A stretch of 64,000 nucleotides of DNA from Polaribacter reichenbachii (GCF_001975665.1 NZ_CP019419.1:1364001-1428000); one strand, 5' to 3'; counted from the stretch's first letter, positions 16,359-27,000 are shown. The notes: a model not told the origin generated them from the letters alone. Program-made: numbers and translations.

Positions 16359-17405
16359 TTATTGCCAACTGTTATTATTAAATGTAACGGAACCAGTTGC
16401 ATAGAAATTTGTATTTGTTCCATTGCCTGTAGAAGTATTTGTAGATATATTGCCACTACTAACATTTCTAACTCTAAAACCAATTTGTCCATTGTTTTTA
16501 GTTTCGTTTTGAAATAAATCTACATTATTAATTATATAACCTGCTTCTCCTTCTACTCTTAGACCTCTAAAAAAATTGTTATTACATTTATTGTATTTCA
16601 AAATAACATCTTCTGATTGAGAGACATTAATTCCATTTGCAGTTGGAGAATTTGTCATTTCAGACTCTCTAAGATGAACTTTAAATACTCTTCTTAAATA
16701 GATGTTATGAAAATAAGTTTCTATTAAACCATTTTGGTGCAACTTAAGGTTTTTCATAAATATGTCTCGCATTCCTTTCAGGTGAATTCCCATAGAACAA
16801 TTTCTTACCTCTACATCTTCAATATTTATATTCTTATTTTCTGCAGTAGCATATGTAGTTCCTTCACCAATTAATTTTATTCCAAAAATATCATCCCTAA
16901 TGCTTGAGTTTGTATACGCTGTGCCAGAAGTATGATAGCTAGGTGGCAAATTTTGTTCTGATGAAATTAAGTTTCCTCTAATTTTAAAATTTCTTAAATT
17001 AATATTAACTATGGGAGATGAATTTGCTATCAAAGGTTCATTAAAACTTGTGGAATTTGGCATTATTATAACGTCATAATAATTTGCAGATGACACACCT
17101 TCTAAATTAACATTAGATTTTAATATAATTGAACTTGAAATTATATGATTTCCTGCTGCTAAATAAACTGTTCCTCCTCCTGAAGAACTCATCGAGTTAA
17201 TTGCATTTTGAATATTTCCTCCAGGATAAACAGTGGTATTACTGGCTAAACTAGCTTGAGAATAATTTAAACTAATGGGTTCATTTATATCTTTTCCCTG
17301 TTTAATTTCGGATAAAATTTGTTCTGTAGTTTCATTGCAAGAATATATTAAAAAAAATAACTGAAGAATTGCTAAGAATTTAATGTTGTTTTTTAAATAC
17401 GTCAT
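16359..17405 (-). CDS. Right-handed beta-helix lipoprotein
   Basis: 348 residues. Lipobox FLIYSCNET near residue 23 and a parallel beta-helix from about 60 on (TVYPGGNIQNAINSMSSSGGGTVYLAAGNH, NVNLEGVSS, NVEIEDVEVRNC-like rungs ending NTSTGNGTNTNFYATG). The opening resembles pectate-lyase-superfamily proteins, but no catalytic residues could be assigned. It may be a lyase, a hydrolase or a binding protein. It is a separate unit: its own copy of the ATAAATTAT repeat lies 61 bases upstream, and 276 bases separate it from the GH43 gene. Confidence 0.7.
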   Translation of the reverse strand: MTYLKNNIKFLAILQLFFLIYSCNETTEQILSEIKQGKDINEPISLNYSQASLASNTTVYPGGNIQNAINSMSSSGGGTVYLAAGNHIISSSIILKSNVNLEGVSSANYYDVIIMPNSTSFNEPLIANSSPIVNINLRNFKIRGNLISSEQNLPPSYHTSGTAYTNSSIRDDIFGIKLIGEGTTYATAENKNINIEDVEVRNCSMGIHLKGMRDIFMKNLKLHQNGLIETYFHNIYLRRVFKVHLRESEMTNSPTANGINVSQSEDVILKYNKCNNNFFRGLRVEGEAGYIINNVDLFQNETKNNGQIGFRVRNVSSGNISTNTSTGNGTNTNFYATGSVTFNNNSWQ

Positions 17406-17466
17406 AATTTAATTTTATTAATGATTAATATTCCTATAAAACTCATTAATAAAAATATAAAAACAA

Positions 17467-17502
17467 ATAAATTATGATCTTAACTCTATAAATTATAGTA
17501 CA
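17467..17502 (-). promoter_or_regulatory. PUL 2 direct-repeat operator candidate (beta-helix gene)
   Basis: ATAAATTATG at 17467-17476 and ATAAATTATA at 17488-17497, start-to-start 21 bases, followed by GTACA. It ends 61 bases before the ATG of the beta-helix gene. Same element as at 31001 and 46194. Confidence 0.65.
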
Positions 17503-17681
17503 TTACACTAAAAAGATATTAAATTTAAATATAAACTAAAAATCTTAGTAAAATTAGTTTGACAAATTGTAATTGATTTTTAATAACATACTACCTAACA
17601 ACAACATTAGTTTCTTCAGATTTTTTGTGATATTCTTGTAAAAATTAGTTTATTCTTTTTTATAAATGCTGACATTTAGTT

Positions 17682-19310
17682 TTATTTTTCTACTTTAAAC
17701 CAATCAAAATCGGCATAACCACCCATTCTTACTTTATCTTCACTTACAGAAAATATGCCCATTTTTGCACTAATCCACAAATCTTTTTCGGCAATAAAAC
17801 CTGTTCCGATTTCTTTAAAACGTTTTCCATCTTCACTATAATAAAATATACAACTTGCATTTGGAGCAGAAACTTCCATTCTTAAAAACACCGTATTTGA
17901 CTTTAATTCTTTTTCTTCAATGATCTTTTCAGCGTTTCCATCAATAGCATTGTTACAAATTATGTGTTGCACCCAATATTTTTCATCATGATATGCTATT
18001 CCAACATATGCATATGACTGCCCCATCATAATTAACCCAGCTGTTTTACCGGGAGTATTCCATTCAGTATTTAAGGTAACCTTTGTTGTTGTTTTAAAAT
18101 TTGGAGCGGGTACTTTTTGTAAAAGTAAACTAGGCATATCCCATAAATTAGGTAATTCCTTTTTACTCATAGCAAACAATCTTAAATAATCAGTTCCCGG
18201 AATTTGAGCACTCCATTTAACAGATGAATTTGCATACCATTGCCACTGCAGATCTGGTTTTCCATTATTAAAATCATCACTTTCTTTGGGTGAAGACAAA
18301 GGCATTCCTTGTACTGGTTTTCTATGTGTAATGATAGGCTCTCCTATTCCATTTCCGTCTATATCTTTCCCCATTTCTGGCCAATTATTTTCCCATAATA
18401 TTGGAGTTACCCAAAGTACCCTACCATAAACTCCCTGATCTTGAAAATGTACAAACCAAGATTCTTTATCAGATGAAGTTACCCAAGCACCTTGATGCGG
18501 TCCATTAATAGTTGTACTCCCTTGCTCTAGAACAATTTTTTCTTGATATGGGCCATATATATTTTTAGACCGTAAAGCCAATTGCCATCCAGTTTCTACA
18601 CCACCAGCAGGTGCTAAAATGTAGTAATAGTCATCTTTTTTATACAATTTTGGTCCTTCTACTGTATGATGATTTTTATGTCCATCAAATACATTTTTTC
18701 CTTCATCTAAAACTTGTGTTCCTTCTTTATTCATAGTTCGCATAGTTAAAACACTATTAATTCCTGCACGACTTCCTGCCCAAGCATGAACCAAATAGGT
18801 GTTTTCTCCATCCCAAAGTGGACAAGGATCTATAATTCCTTTCCCTTCTAAAACTAGTATCGGTTTAGACCATTTTCCATAAACATCATGAGTTTTAACC
18901 ATATAAACTCCAAAATCTGGATCCCCCCAATAAATGTAAAATTCATTGTTATGATAGCGCAGAGAAGGAGCCCAAACCCCTTTACTGTGTTGAGGAATAT
19001 TGAATACTTCCTCAGGAATTTGCTTTTCTAATGCGTAATTAACGATTTCCCAATTCACCAAATCTTTAGAATGTAATATTGGTAAACCAGGAGTGCAATT
19101 AAAACTACTGGCTGTCATATAAAAATCATCACCTACGCGAATAACATCAGGATCTGAATAGTCTGCATATAAAACTGGATTTGTAAATGTTCCATCTTCA
19201 TTATCTGACTGCCAAACTTGAGATACATATTGCTGTGCAAAAGTTGACTGTATCGTTATTATTATTAAATAAAGAGCTTTCTTAATGATTGATTTATCTA
19301 TTAATTTCAT
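17682..19310 (-). CDS. GH43-type exo-glycosidase
   Basis: 542 residues, signal peptide to about 25. The five-bladed propeller starts DGTFTNPVLYADYSDPDVIRVGDDFYMTASSF, where the Asp of YSDPD is the likely base; VEGPKLYKKDDYYYILAPAGG contains the likely acid Glu. The C-terminal 190 residues form a beta-sandwich (DDFNNGKPDLQWQWYAN ... ADFDWFKVEK) as in the xylosidase/arabinosidase subfamilies with an appended domain. Substrate probably a beta-xyloside, alpha-arabinoside or beta-galactoside side group. Last gene of the operon that starts with GH97 at 26768; 7 bases separate it from the DUF4861 gene. Confidence 0.82.
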   Translation of the reverse strand: MKLIDKSIIKKALYLIIITIQSTFAQQYVSQVWQSDNEDGTFTNPVLYADYSDPDVIRVGDDFYMTASSFNCTPGLPILHSKDLVNWEIVNYALEKQIPEEVFNIPQHSKGVWAPSLRYHNNEFYIYWGDPDFGVYMVKTHDVYGKWSKPILVLEGKGIIDPCPLWDGENTYLVHAWAGSRAGINSVLTMRTMNKEGTQVLDEGKNVFDGHKNHHTVEGPKLYKKDDYYYILAPAGGVETGWQLALRSKNIYGPYQEKIVLEQGSTTINGPHQGAWVTSSDKESWFVHFQDQGVYGRVLWVTPILWENNWPEMGKDIDGNGIGEPIITHRKPVQGMPLSSPKESDDFNNGKPDLQWQWYANSSVKWSAQIPGTDYLRLFAMSKKELPNLWDMPSLLLQKVPAPNFKTTTKVTLNTEWNTPGKTAGLIMMGQSYAYVGIAYHDEKYWVQHIICNNAIDGNAEKIIEEKELKSNTVFLRMEVSAPNASCIFYYSEDGKRFKEIGTGFIAEKDLWISAKMGIFSVSEDKVRMGGYADFDWFKVEK

Positions 19311-19317
19311 TTTTATT

Positions 19318-20514
19318 TTATTTTTCTATTGATAATATCAATGGATTTTTAACAATTAAACGTTGTCTCTCTAAGATGTCATCCCAATCCACTTTACTAA
19401 CCACTTGTCCACTTTTTGTCCAAGCAAAACCTGCATAATAACTGAGCTTATTTCCTTTTGGATGAGTAACTATTAATACTTGACTTTGGTCTGGTGTTTT
19501 AGCATCATAATTTATTGATACTTTTACTAACTTTTCATCAATTACAATTCCTTCACCTACAAAAGCATCATCAATTGGCTCCCAATACCTAAACAAACCT
19601 TTTGCTTTATTTAATTTAACCTCTCCTTTTCCATCGTGTTTTGTAATTCCAATGGTATAATTAGGAACTTGTTTTTTAGAAACTAGTTTGATATCGAATT
19701 TTGAAAAATTACTTCCTAAGTCTAAGGATATTCTTTTGCTTTCTTTTACATTGTAGTCACTCCATGGTGCATAATCCAATTCAAAAACTGTTCTTAAAGG
19801 TCCTATTGCAATAGTTTTACAGGTCTTAAAGTTTTTAGAAACATATAAACTATCATTCTCCCAAATACCAATACCTCCAGTTCCTCTACTTTTTCCAACG
19901 TGATAAGGATCATACCCTTCACCATGATCTATATGATAATATCCTTCGGTTTCTACATTTTTAGCATACCATTTGTCAATAATAGAATAGTCTACTTTTT
20001 TTAACCAAAGATCTATTCCACTAGACAAGGTTCCTCCATATTCGTTTTCTTCAATTCTACGCTGTGCTTCAGGTCCATAGGTTCTAAAAGCAACTTTGTC
20101 ATTTTCCCAAGTATAATCATCTGTTCTTTCTGGAACCAATCTAGAAAAAGTAACTGCTTTTGTTTCTTTAACAGTATTGATACTATCGATTACTACAACA
20201 TAATTTACTGAAGCATTTGCTGGAGTTTCTGCCTGAAAAAGTAATTCATCCATTATTCCATCTAGGTTGTTATCTATCCACTGGGTAAGAAGAAAATCTT
20301 CTGTACCTTGTTTTTTTATTTTGATATGTTCTTTTTCAGTATTTTTTAATAACTCAAAAAGATTTTCAGTACCAACGGCTACAACTTCTTTACGCGAAAA
20401 ATCCAAACTATTGGATACCTTTATTGTCAATTCTTTTTTTTCTGTATTGTTTTTACAACTTGAAAAAATTGCGAACACAACTATAAAATTTAAGAGTGTT
20501 AATGATTTTCTCAT
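19318..20514 (-). CDS. DUF4861-family lipoprotein
   Basis: 398 residues, lipobox FAIFSSC near residue 20. The body matches the DUF4861 pattern: FSRKEVVAVG near the start, DDYTWENDKVAFRTYGPEAQRR, GGIGIWENDSLYVSKNF and a C-terminal AGFAWTKSGQV. No activity is known to me for this family, which is often found in PULs for uronic-acid-containing plant and algal glycans. The start overlaps the upstream GH28-like stop by 4 bases, so translation is coupled. Confidence 0.75.
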   Translation of the reverse strand: MRKSLTLLNFIVVFAIFSSCKNNTEKKELTIKVSNSLDFSRKEVVAVGTENLFELLKNTEKEHIKIKKQGTEDFLLTQWIDNNLDGIMDELLFQAETPANASVNYVVVIDSINTVKETKAVTFSRLVPERTDDYTWENDKVAFRTYGPEAQRRIEENEYGGTLSSGIDLWLKKVDYSIIDKWYAKNVETEGYYHIDHGEGYDPYHVGKSRGTGGIGIWENDSLYVSKNFKTCKTIAIGPLRTVFELDYAPWSDYNVKESKRISLDLGSNFSKFDIKLVSKKQVPNYTIGITKHDGKGEVKLNKAKGLFRYWEPIDDAFVGEGIVIDEKLVKVSINYDAKTPDQSQVLIVTHPKGNKLSYYAGFAWTKSGQVVSKVDWDDILERQRLIVKNPLILSIEK

Positions 20515-21911
20515 TTTTTAATATTTATATCATTTGTAAATTTTCCTATGGTAAAAAAAGTAGGATCTTGTGCTGAAATCACTTGACCATTAATTTTTAA
20601 GTTCTGAATCGTGACATCTTTAATTTGCTTGTCTGCACTATATCCTTGAATTAAGGATGGATTGGGAAGCGCTCCAGTATAACTAATGTTTTTAAGTACC
20701 AAACCTTCTATACCTCTACCTGGAGCAGCACTATATTTTTCATTAAAAAACACTCTAAAATTAAACAACTGTCCTTCTTGTATATTGTCTATTCTAATAT
20801 CTTCATAACGGATATTCTTGATTAAATTTTTATCACTACCACTAATAGCCAAACAACCTTGATAGTTGCGATCATCTTCATCATGTTCTAAAATATCTAT
20901 ATTTGAAAAAGTAATATTTTGAATGGTATCTCCAACATGCTCAGCATTTCCATGTAAACCAATATTTGTAGGATGTGCAATATCTGCCCAAAGAATAGAA
21001 TTCTTAATATTGTAGTTTTCTGCATTTCCGTAAAAATTCCAACGATGAGCATAAATAGCAATGCAATCATCTGAATTTCTCATAAATACATTATTTATTT
21101 CTACATCAGAACAAGACATTAAATCAATTCCATCACTCCATCCATTGCTACTAAAAGATTTGATGTTTTTTATGGTTAATCCTTTTGTTTCACCACCATA
21201 TATGGTATAATGTTTTGGATTGATAAAAATTAAACCATCTATGGTTAGGTTTTTAGAATATCTAACCTCAACCCCTCTTTCTGGCTGCATTACAATTCCT
21301 CTACCTATAATTTTTACATCTTTAGCTTTATCTACTAAAAATTTAGCTTTGATAATAGCTCCACCATGCACATAAACGGTTTTTCCTGATGGAATATGAT
21401 ATACATCTCCTGGTTGATCTTTAGGTTGATGTACTCCAGGGCCAAAATAAATAACATTAGGATCTTCAGGATCTGGTCTATGTTTCTCCATAGGATTTGC
21501 AAAAACATGTAAATTATGGAGTTTGTCTCCATTAATTTCAACAGAAAGATTCATCGGTTTATCTAATACAAAAGTGATTTCGTTTCCATTTACATTTGAT
21601 TTTACTCCAGATGATTTTGGTCTAATCTCAACATTGTTAATATTTCCATTATTCTTTCTAACCTTTACTTCTACTTTTTTATCAAAATCAAAATGAACCA
21701 TTGATGCTTTTGATTTGGTATCCAAATCAACCTCAACATTATACTCAAAAAGATCTTTCCATGTTCCCTTTGGCTCTCTTACCAAAACCGTAAAATCATC
21801 ATTATGTGCTGAATATTTATATCCTCCAGGAACTTCATAAATCACAAGATTTTCTTGAGCCGAAATTTGAAAGCAAATCAATGCAATAATAACTCCTATG
21901 AATTTTTTCAT
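20511..21911 (-). CDS. GH28-like parallel beta-helix hydrolase
   Basis: 466 residues from the ATG at 21911, chosen because MKKFIGVIIALICFQISAQ is a signal peptide; an upstream in-frame ATG at 21935 would add eight residues. An N-terminal beta domain (about 20-150) precedes a parallel beta-helix. Asp residues in GWSDGIDLMSC and NSDDCIAI and the following TNIGLHGN occupy the positions of the polygalacturonase active site, but the usual R-I-K motif is absent. GH28 is most likely; a GH49-like fold is an alternative. Substrate unknown; context suggests a uronic acid or deoxysugar linkage. Confidence 0.68.
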   Translation of the reverse strand: MKKFIGVIIALICFQISAQENLVIYEVPGGYKYSAHNDDFTVLVREPKGTWKDLFEYNVEVDLDTKSKASMVHFDFDKKVEVKVRKNNGNINNVEIRPKSSGVKSNVNGNEITFVLDKPMNLSVEINGDKLHNLHVFANPMEKHRPDPEDPNVIYFGPGVHQPKDQPGDVYHIPSGKTVYVHGGAIIKAKFLVDKAKDVKIIGRGIVMQPERGVEVRYSKNLTIDGLIFINPKHYTIYGGETKGLTIKNIKSFSSNGWSDGIDLMSCSDVEINNVFMRNSDDCIAIYAHRWNFYGNAENYNIKNSILWADIAHPTNIGLHGNAEHVGDTIQNITFSNIDILEHDEDDRNYQGCLAISGSDKNLIKNIRYEDIRIDNIQEGQLFNFRVFFNEKYSAAPGRGIEGLVLKNISYTGALPNPSLIQGYSADKQIKDVTIQNLKINGQVISAQDPTFFTIGKFTNDINIKK

Positions 21912-21968
21912 TGTATTTAATTCTTTAAAAAACATCTAATTATTTATCAAAATGAGATAATTTCATCA

Positions 21969-24758
21969 TTAGTTTAACTCCATTTTAATCGCTTGAAAAG
22001 AAATAAATGGAAGATGAAAAATTACACTTTTAGATTTTCTATTGTACTTACCCACATATTCTTTACCTGAGGCATCAATCAATCTTGCTTTTTTAATTTT
22101 ATGATTTACTTTTATTTTTAAATCCGTAGCCCCATCTGTTCCTAAAAACCACTGATTCTTTTCCTTTTTTAAAGAAGCAGATGCTGGTTGCCCCATCACC
22201 TCTAAAATATATTTTGAATTAGAAATTGATTTTCCTTTTCCTAAAAACAAAGTAAAATCATTATTCTTTGTAGTAATCACCCCATAAGTTCCTGTTACAG
22301 AAAACTGATTCTTAGCTAATACATCATCATTCTTTGTATTTGAAAACACAAAACTTTCTTTACCTGATTTTTCTACAATATGAATACCAACACTTTCTTC
22401 TGCTCCAAAATAATTTACTGATTTAATTTCAGTATTGCCATTTTCAGCAGGTTCGTAAATGGACACAAAAGGTCTGTTCCACGCTTCTCCATTTTGTTTT
22501 ACAACCAAGGTAGGAATTGGATTGTTGTTAAATTCTTTAGGAAGTGGGCCATGACGAAATGCTGTTGATTTTGGAGACATTACAGAAAACACTTCTCTAT
22601 CATCTTCTCCTTTAAACCATAAATTCATATTTACAGTACGATCTTCCATTTTTAAAGAAAATTGTCCTTTAAAATCTTCATTGGTTTTGATGGACTCCTT
22701 GTTCCACATATAATCATAGGCCATTAAATCTCCATCTCCAAAAGCTAAAGAAGAGGTTGGTTTTAATGCTAAAGGCTGATTATTTGTGTTGGATAAATTT
22801 AATTGTTGACCTAAATTATGATAAAAATACTCATGTTTATCGTCCTTATTTTCTTTTTGTTTAGATCTAAAAATATCTACATAAAAACCACCAATATCAT
22901 TTTTAATAATCCCCATAACTCTACGTTGATTACTATTTGTTTCTGGTTCTAAAAATTCAACATCAGAAAAAGTATACCCCTCTAAATTCCCTTGCTTTTT
23001 TTGACTTTTTGGATACATTCCTAAAACCTTAAAAGCATGATTGCTTTTCATTTCAGGATATTTTGATTTTCCATTAACAATTACGGTATTGTGTGCAGGA
23101 AACTGTGTGTAATATTCGGCATATTCTATAGAAAAATAACTAGAACCATGTCCCATTTCTGGAGCCAATGGAAATCCCTTCCCATATAATTCCATTGCAA
23201 TACCATTAGAATGCATGTGATTTCCCAAAGACCCTATCTGACTAATCATTAAAGCATCTTTTTCCTCCTCTCCCTGACGTTGTACTAACCAACTAGTATT
23301 AGGAGCATAAAATAAAGGAGAAGTAAAATCTGTTAATTTTGTTGCTTTAACATCTTCTTTGAACAGGAATGCTTCATGTGAAAATAAATCTGCTAGCTTT
23401 TTTCCAATAAACTCTTCATTGGTATCATCATTATAAATGGTTTTGTACATTTTTGTAAAGTAAATTTCGTCATCTACTTTATTATATTTTCTAGCATTCT
23501 CTATTAAATATTTAATTGGCTCTGATCTTAAATGTTTATAATGTCCATCGCCAAAAGCTACCATAAATTTATTGGGGGATAAATATTCTGCAGCCGATTT
23601 TACAGCTTGTTTTAAAACCGGAATTTCTTTTATCAAATCGATATTAAAATTACGGTCATAAAATTCTGCAAAATGAATAAAGTCGTTCAAGACATTCATA
23701 GAGTATCCTGGGCTCTCATTCCAAATTCCTGTTTTATTATCATAACCATAATCCATCAATTTTTTCATAGACCATTGTCTGGTTGATGTTTGGTTCATAA
23801 TTTGATCTAAATAATAAGGACCACCTTTTCCGTTTTCATATTCGTCATTATCTTCTAAAACTAAAGCTATGTTAGATATATGAGCTGCTTGTAGCAAATT
23901 CCAGTTATTAAAACTTACGCCATTTTGAATAATTAAATCTGCCCATTTTTGTAGTGTAGCATCAAATAAATTAATTTTTTCTGAGTGCTTATTTTTAATA
24001 TAATTATGTAAAAAATCGTAACAAATACTTATGTCTCCTAGAATATGTTCTTGTATAACTTCGAAGGATGAATAACCTACTAAAGTTTGATGATGTCCGT
24101 GACTAATATCAATAGGGATTTCTCTATAATAAATACCTGTTAAATATGTATTTAAAACGCCATAAGCGACATCTGCATACTCTTCTTTACCTGTATACCA
24201 ATATAAAAAAGCGGCGTCTTTGGCAATGCTTAATATTTCTCGATTTATAGATTCAACAATTTTTCCTGTTTTAGAAATGCTTGTCCATTCCCAAGATTCT
24301 TTTCTGCTTTTATGCTGTAAATATAAACCTCTAAGATCGTCCATAAATGGCTTTATATCTTCTAATTTTGGTCTAATATAGTCTGTTGTATGGTTTCTTG
24401 TACCAGGATATTTAACTGTTGGTTCTGGCGCATTACCTTTTGCATGATCAAAAACACCTCCATTAATATAAACTTGTGTAGATTTTGCATTCCAATACAT
24501 TTGTAATCGAGAACGAAGCCAGTCTTTATCTTTCTTGATGTTTTTTAAGATAGGTTTTAATCTATTCTCTGTTTTTGAAACTATTTTTTGTGCCCAATCT
24601 TTATTTTTTATCAAAGAATTTAAGTCTTCTTTTGTTGTATTTCTTGTTAATACTCTTGGGTGATTTTTACCTACAGATTGTGGTATTGGAAATGTTTGCG
24701 CATTGATATTAAATATCAAAACAAACAATAAAATAATATTAATAACAAAATTTCTCAT
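21969..24758 (-). CDS. Heparinase II/III-type polysaccharide lyase
   Basis: 929 residues from ATG 24758 (signal peptide MRNFVINIILLFVLIFNINAQ); a start at 24797 is possible but gives no signal. N-terminal alpha/alpha-toroid: HPRVLT, GHHQTLVGYSSFEV, SFNNWNLLQAAHISN (candidate catalytic Asn) and WNESPGYSMNVL (candidate Tyr). C-terminal heparinase II/III beta domain: GNHMHSNGIAMELYG, FPLAPEMGHGSSYF and FPAHNTVIVNGKS. Cleaves a uronic-acid polymer by beta-elimination. The family could be PL37 or a relative, but this is not certain. Co-transcribed with GH97 upstream (45 bases) and the GH28-like gene downstream. Confidence 0.78.
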   Translation of the reverse strand: MRNFVINIILLFVLIFNINAQTFPIPQSVGKNHPRVLTRNTTKEDLNSLIKNKDWAQKIVSKTENRLKPILKNIKKDKDWLRSRLQMYWNAKSTQVYINGGVFDHAKGNAPEPTVKYPGTRNHTTDYIRPKLEDIKPFMDDLRGLYLQHKSRKESWEWTSISKTGKIVESINREILSIAKDAAFLYWYTGKEEYADVAYGVLNTYLTGIYYREIPIDISHGHHQTLVGYSSFEVIQEHILGDISICYDFLHNYIKNKHSEKINLFDATLQKWADLIIQNGVSFNNWNLLQAAHISNIALVLEDNDEYENGKGGPYYLDQIMNQTSTRQWSMKKLMDYGYDNKTGIWNESPGYSMNVLNDFIHFAEFYDRNFNIDLIKEIPVLKQAVKSAAEYLSPNKFMVAFGDGHYKHLRSEPIKYLIENARKYNKVDDEIYFTKMYKTIYNDDTNEEFIGKKLADLFSHEAFLFKEDVKATKLTDFTSPLFYAPNTSWLVQRQGEEEKDALMISQIGSLGNHMHSNGIAMELYGKGFPLAPEMGHGSSYFSIEYAEYYTQFPAHNTVIVNGKSKYPEMKSNHAFKVLGMYPKSQKKQGNLEGYTFSDVEFLEPETNSNQRRVMGIIKNDIGGFYVDIFRSKQKENKDDKHEYFYHNLGQQLNLSNTNNQPLALKPTSSLAFGDGDLMAYDYMWNKESIKTNEDFKGQFSLKMEDRTVNMNLWFKGEDDREVFSVMSPKSTAFRHGPLPKEFNNNPIPTLVVKQNGEAWNRPFVSIYEPAENGNTEIKSVNYFGAEESVGIHIVEKSGKESFVFSNTKNDDVLAKNQFSVTGTYGVITTKNNDFTLFLGKGKSISNSKYILEVMGQPASASLKKEKNQWFLGTDGATDLKIKVNHKIKKARLIDASGKEYVGKYNRKSKSVIFHLPFISFQAIKMELN

Positions 24759-24803
24759 ACTATAGAACTCTCTTTCTTTATAAAATATTGATTGCAAAAA
24801 AAA

Positions 24804-26768
24804 TTAAATTATTTTTTTAATGTGTATTGCGCTTCCTCCTGAAGCTTTCATTTTTATTGGCAAAACAGTTGAATTTTTAACCTTAGCTTTATTTACACCA
24901 ACTTTTGTTCTTGTATTTACAGTATCATCATCATTATAAATAATTGCTTCATAATTAGAATTTTTATCTAAAAAGCTTAATGAAATATTAATTTCTCTGG
25001 CATCTGTATTCGTAATTGCACCAATAAACCAATCTTCCTTTGATTTTCTTGCTGTAACAATATATTTACCTGGTGTACCTTGTAAAACTTTAGTATCATC
25101 CCAAACTGTTGGTACTGCATCAAAAAAAGCAATTTCTGGCTCCCCTTGATAAGCACTTGGTTTATCGTACCAATACATAAACTGAATTGGACTATACATC
25201 ACTACAGATAGTGCTAGTTGATGTGCATGTGTCGTTTTAATTCTATTATTATAATAACAAATGGTATAATCTCCTGCCCCAGCTAAAAAACGTGTAAAAG
25301 GCAAAATGGTATTATGAGTTGCATCTGGCATTTCTTCATTACCACGAATCCCTTCTTGTGTCATTAAATTTGGGTATGTTCTACTAAATCCTGTTGGACG
25401 ATATTCGTCATGAACATCTATCATTAATTGGTATTCCGCTGCTTTTTTGACTGCATTATGCATCCAAGTAGACCATTTACTAGAACCTATTTGTACAAAA
25501 CCAAACTTAATACCTTTTATACCCCAATTGCTACACTGTGTAAAAACTTCATCTAAGTTATTGGTTAAAGCTCTTTGATTAATGTAAAGAAAAATGCCAA
25601 TTTCTTTTTTAGCTGCATAATTAACCAGCTCTTGCATTTTAATATCTTTGTCTTTAGAAACTGTAGTAGCATCTGAACTTACTTTCATTTCTGGACCATA
25701 CCAACCAGCATCTAAATGCACATATTGTAAATTACGTTCTGCTGCAAAATCTACACACTCTTTTGCTTCTTTTGTGGTTAAATTAGACCTTATTACTTTT
25801 CCAGGCTTTATCCAAGAAGTGTTTTTTATTTGATTAGGCTGATTTAAGTTTAAAATAATATCGTTGTTCTCTAATAATTCACTTGCTTTTTCTGCCACCA
25901 TAATTACACGCCATGGAGTAGAGTAGGGAGTAATTATATCTACTTTGTCGTACATTGATAAATTGATAGTATTAGGCTTTGCTTTACTTAACTTAAACTT
26001 ACCTCTACTATAATCAATCATTTCTGCCTCTAAAAGTGATACATGAAGTCCGTTTTCTAAATCTAAAGTCAAAGGACGCTCTGATTCTCCTGGCCAGTTT
26101 TTTAATGGTAAATAGCTATAAGGTCCTTGTGCCCATCTTTCATAATAAGCCATTGTGTTTTTAGGTAAAGCGTAACTAGTTTGTTCTCCTTCTATATGTA
26201 AAAACAAACCATTTGAAGTTTCTGGAAAATGATAACGAAAAGCAACTCCTTCATCATAAACACGTACAATTACATCCATATTATAACTACGTCTTTTATT
26301 GTAATGTGTTCCGTTTTCTCCTTTTTCTATATGCGCTTTTTCTCCATATTTATTAAAATGTAGTATAATTTCATTATAGTTGTTTTTAACAATGTTTCTT
26401 TCTCCATAAATAGGCTTCCAAGTAGAATTTTCTGATTTATTATCAACAGATAATAACGTTAAATTTTCGCACCAAAATTTACTTGGGTCATTTTCTATAG
26501 CTAATGCAGATTCAAATAAATTATTCTGAATTAAAACACCTAACTCTGATTCTAAAACTACTTCTTGGTTGTTATAAAAAACATTATAATACATTTGAGA
26601 AGTTGTTTTACTAATTTTCTTTTGATAAAAATGAAAACTTAATTTACCATTTGGTGATGAGATTTTTTCTGATGAAATTACGTTATCTTTATAATTAGTT
26701 GAAACTTCATTTGCTTTTAAAGTTATTGTAGTTGATAAAAAAATAAGTATTAAAAAAGTTCTGAACAT
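24804..26768 (-). CDS. GH97 exo-glycosidase
   Basis: 654 residues, signal peptide to about 20. N-terminal beta-super-sandwich (ISSPNGKLSFHFYQKK, GVAFRYHFPE), TIM barrel (YVHLDAGWYGPEM, GIKGIKFGFVQIGSSKW, MIDVHDEYRPTGFSRTYPN, QEGIRGNEEMPDA) and a C-terminal beta domain. GH97 acts on alpha-glucosides with inversion or alpha-galactosides with retention. The residues around DVHDEYRPTG do not let me decide with confidence. First gene of the five-gene operon that runs to GH43; the 180 bases upstream contain a weak relative of the ATAAATTAT element (26862-26892). Confidence 0.85.
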   Translation of the reverse strand: MFRTFLILIFLSTTITLKANEVSTNYKDNVISSEKISSPNGKLSFHFYQKKISKTTSQMYYNVFYNNQEVVLESELGVLIQNNLFESALAIENDPSKFWCENLTLLSVDNKSENSTWKPIYGERNIVKNNYNEIILHFNKYGEKAHIEKGENGTHYNKRRSYNMDVIVRVYDEGVAFRYHFPETSNGLFLHIEGEQTSYALPKNTMAYYERWAQGPYSYLPLKNWPGESERPLTLDLENGLHVSLLEAEMIDYSRGKFKLSKAKPNTINLSMYDKVDIITPYSTPWRVIMVAEKASELLENNDIILNLNQPNQIKNTSWIKPGKVIRSNLTTKEAKECVDFAAERNLQYVHLDAGWYGPEMKVSSDATTVSKDKDIKMQELVNYAAKKEIGIFLYINQRALTNNLDEVFTQCSNWGIKGIKFGFVQIGSSKWSTWMHNAVKKAAEYQLMIDVHDEYRPTGFSRTYPNLMTQEGIRGNEEMPDATHNTILPFTRFLAGAGDYTICYYNNRIKTTHAHQLALSVVMYSPIQFMYWYDKPSAYQGEPEIAFFDAVPTVWDDTKVLQGTPGKYIVTARKSKEDWFIGAITNTDAREINISLSFLDKNSNYEAIIYNDDDTVNTRTKVGVNKAKVKNSTVLPIKMKASGGSAIHIKKII

Positions 26769-26949
26769 TGGTTTTTAATTATTTTCTATTGAGTTATTTA
26801 AACACAAAAAATTAATTCTTGTAAGTTATATCAATATTAAAAAAAAAGTATATTTTAGACTATAAACTATCAATCAATATATATCAATCAATGTTCATTA
26901 AAAAATAAAAAATTGATTTTCAATAGATTAAATGTTGCCTGTAAAACAT

Positions 26950-26989
26950 AAAACTAGAATTAAATCTTTGAAATTTAATTCTAGTTTTT
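26950..26989. terminator. Terminator after the 56-residue peptide gene
   Basis: Perfect 16-bp stem AAAACTAGAATTAAAT / ATTTAATTCTAGTTTT with a 7-base loop, just downstream of the minus-strand stop at 27001. It separates the susC-to-peptide operon from the GH97 operon. Confidence 0.88.
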
Positions 26990-27000
26990 AGTGAATTATC

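Noticed and set aside
24052..24066. tRNA attachment sites or tRNA genes at or in the island
   Set aside because: No cloverleaf-like sequence with a T-arm motif was recognised at either edge or elsewhere in the window.
26862..26892. PUL 2 direct repeat upstream of the GH97 operon
   Set aside because: Half-sites match at only 8/10 and 6/10, at an unusual distance. Kept as a remark, not as a feature.
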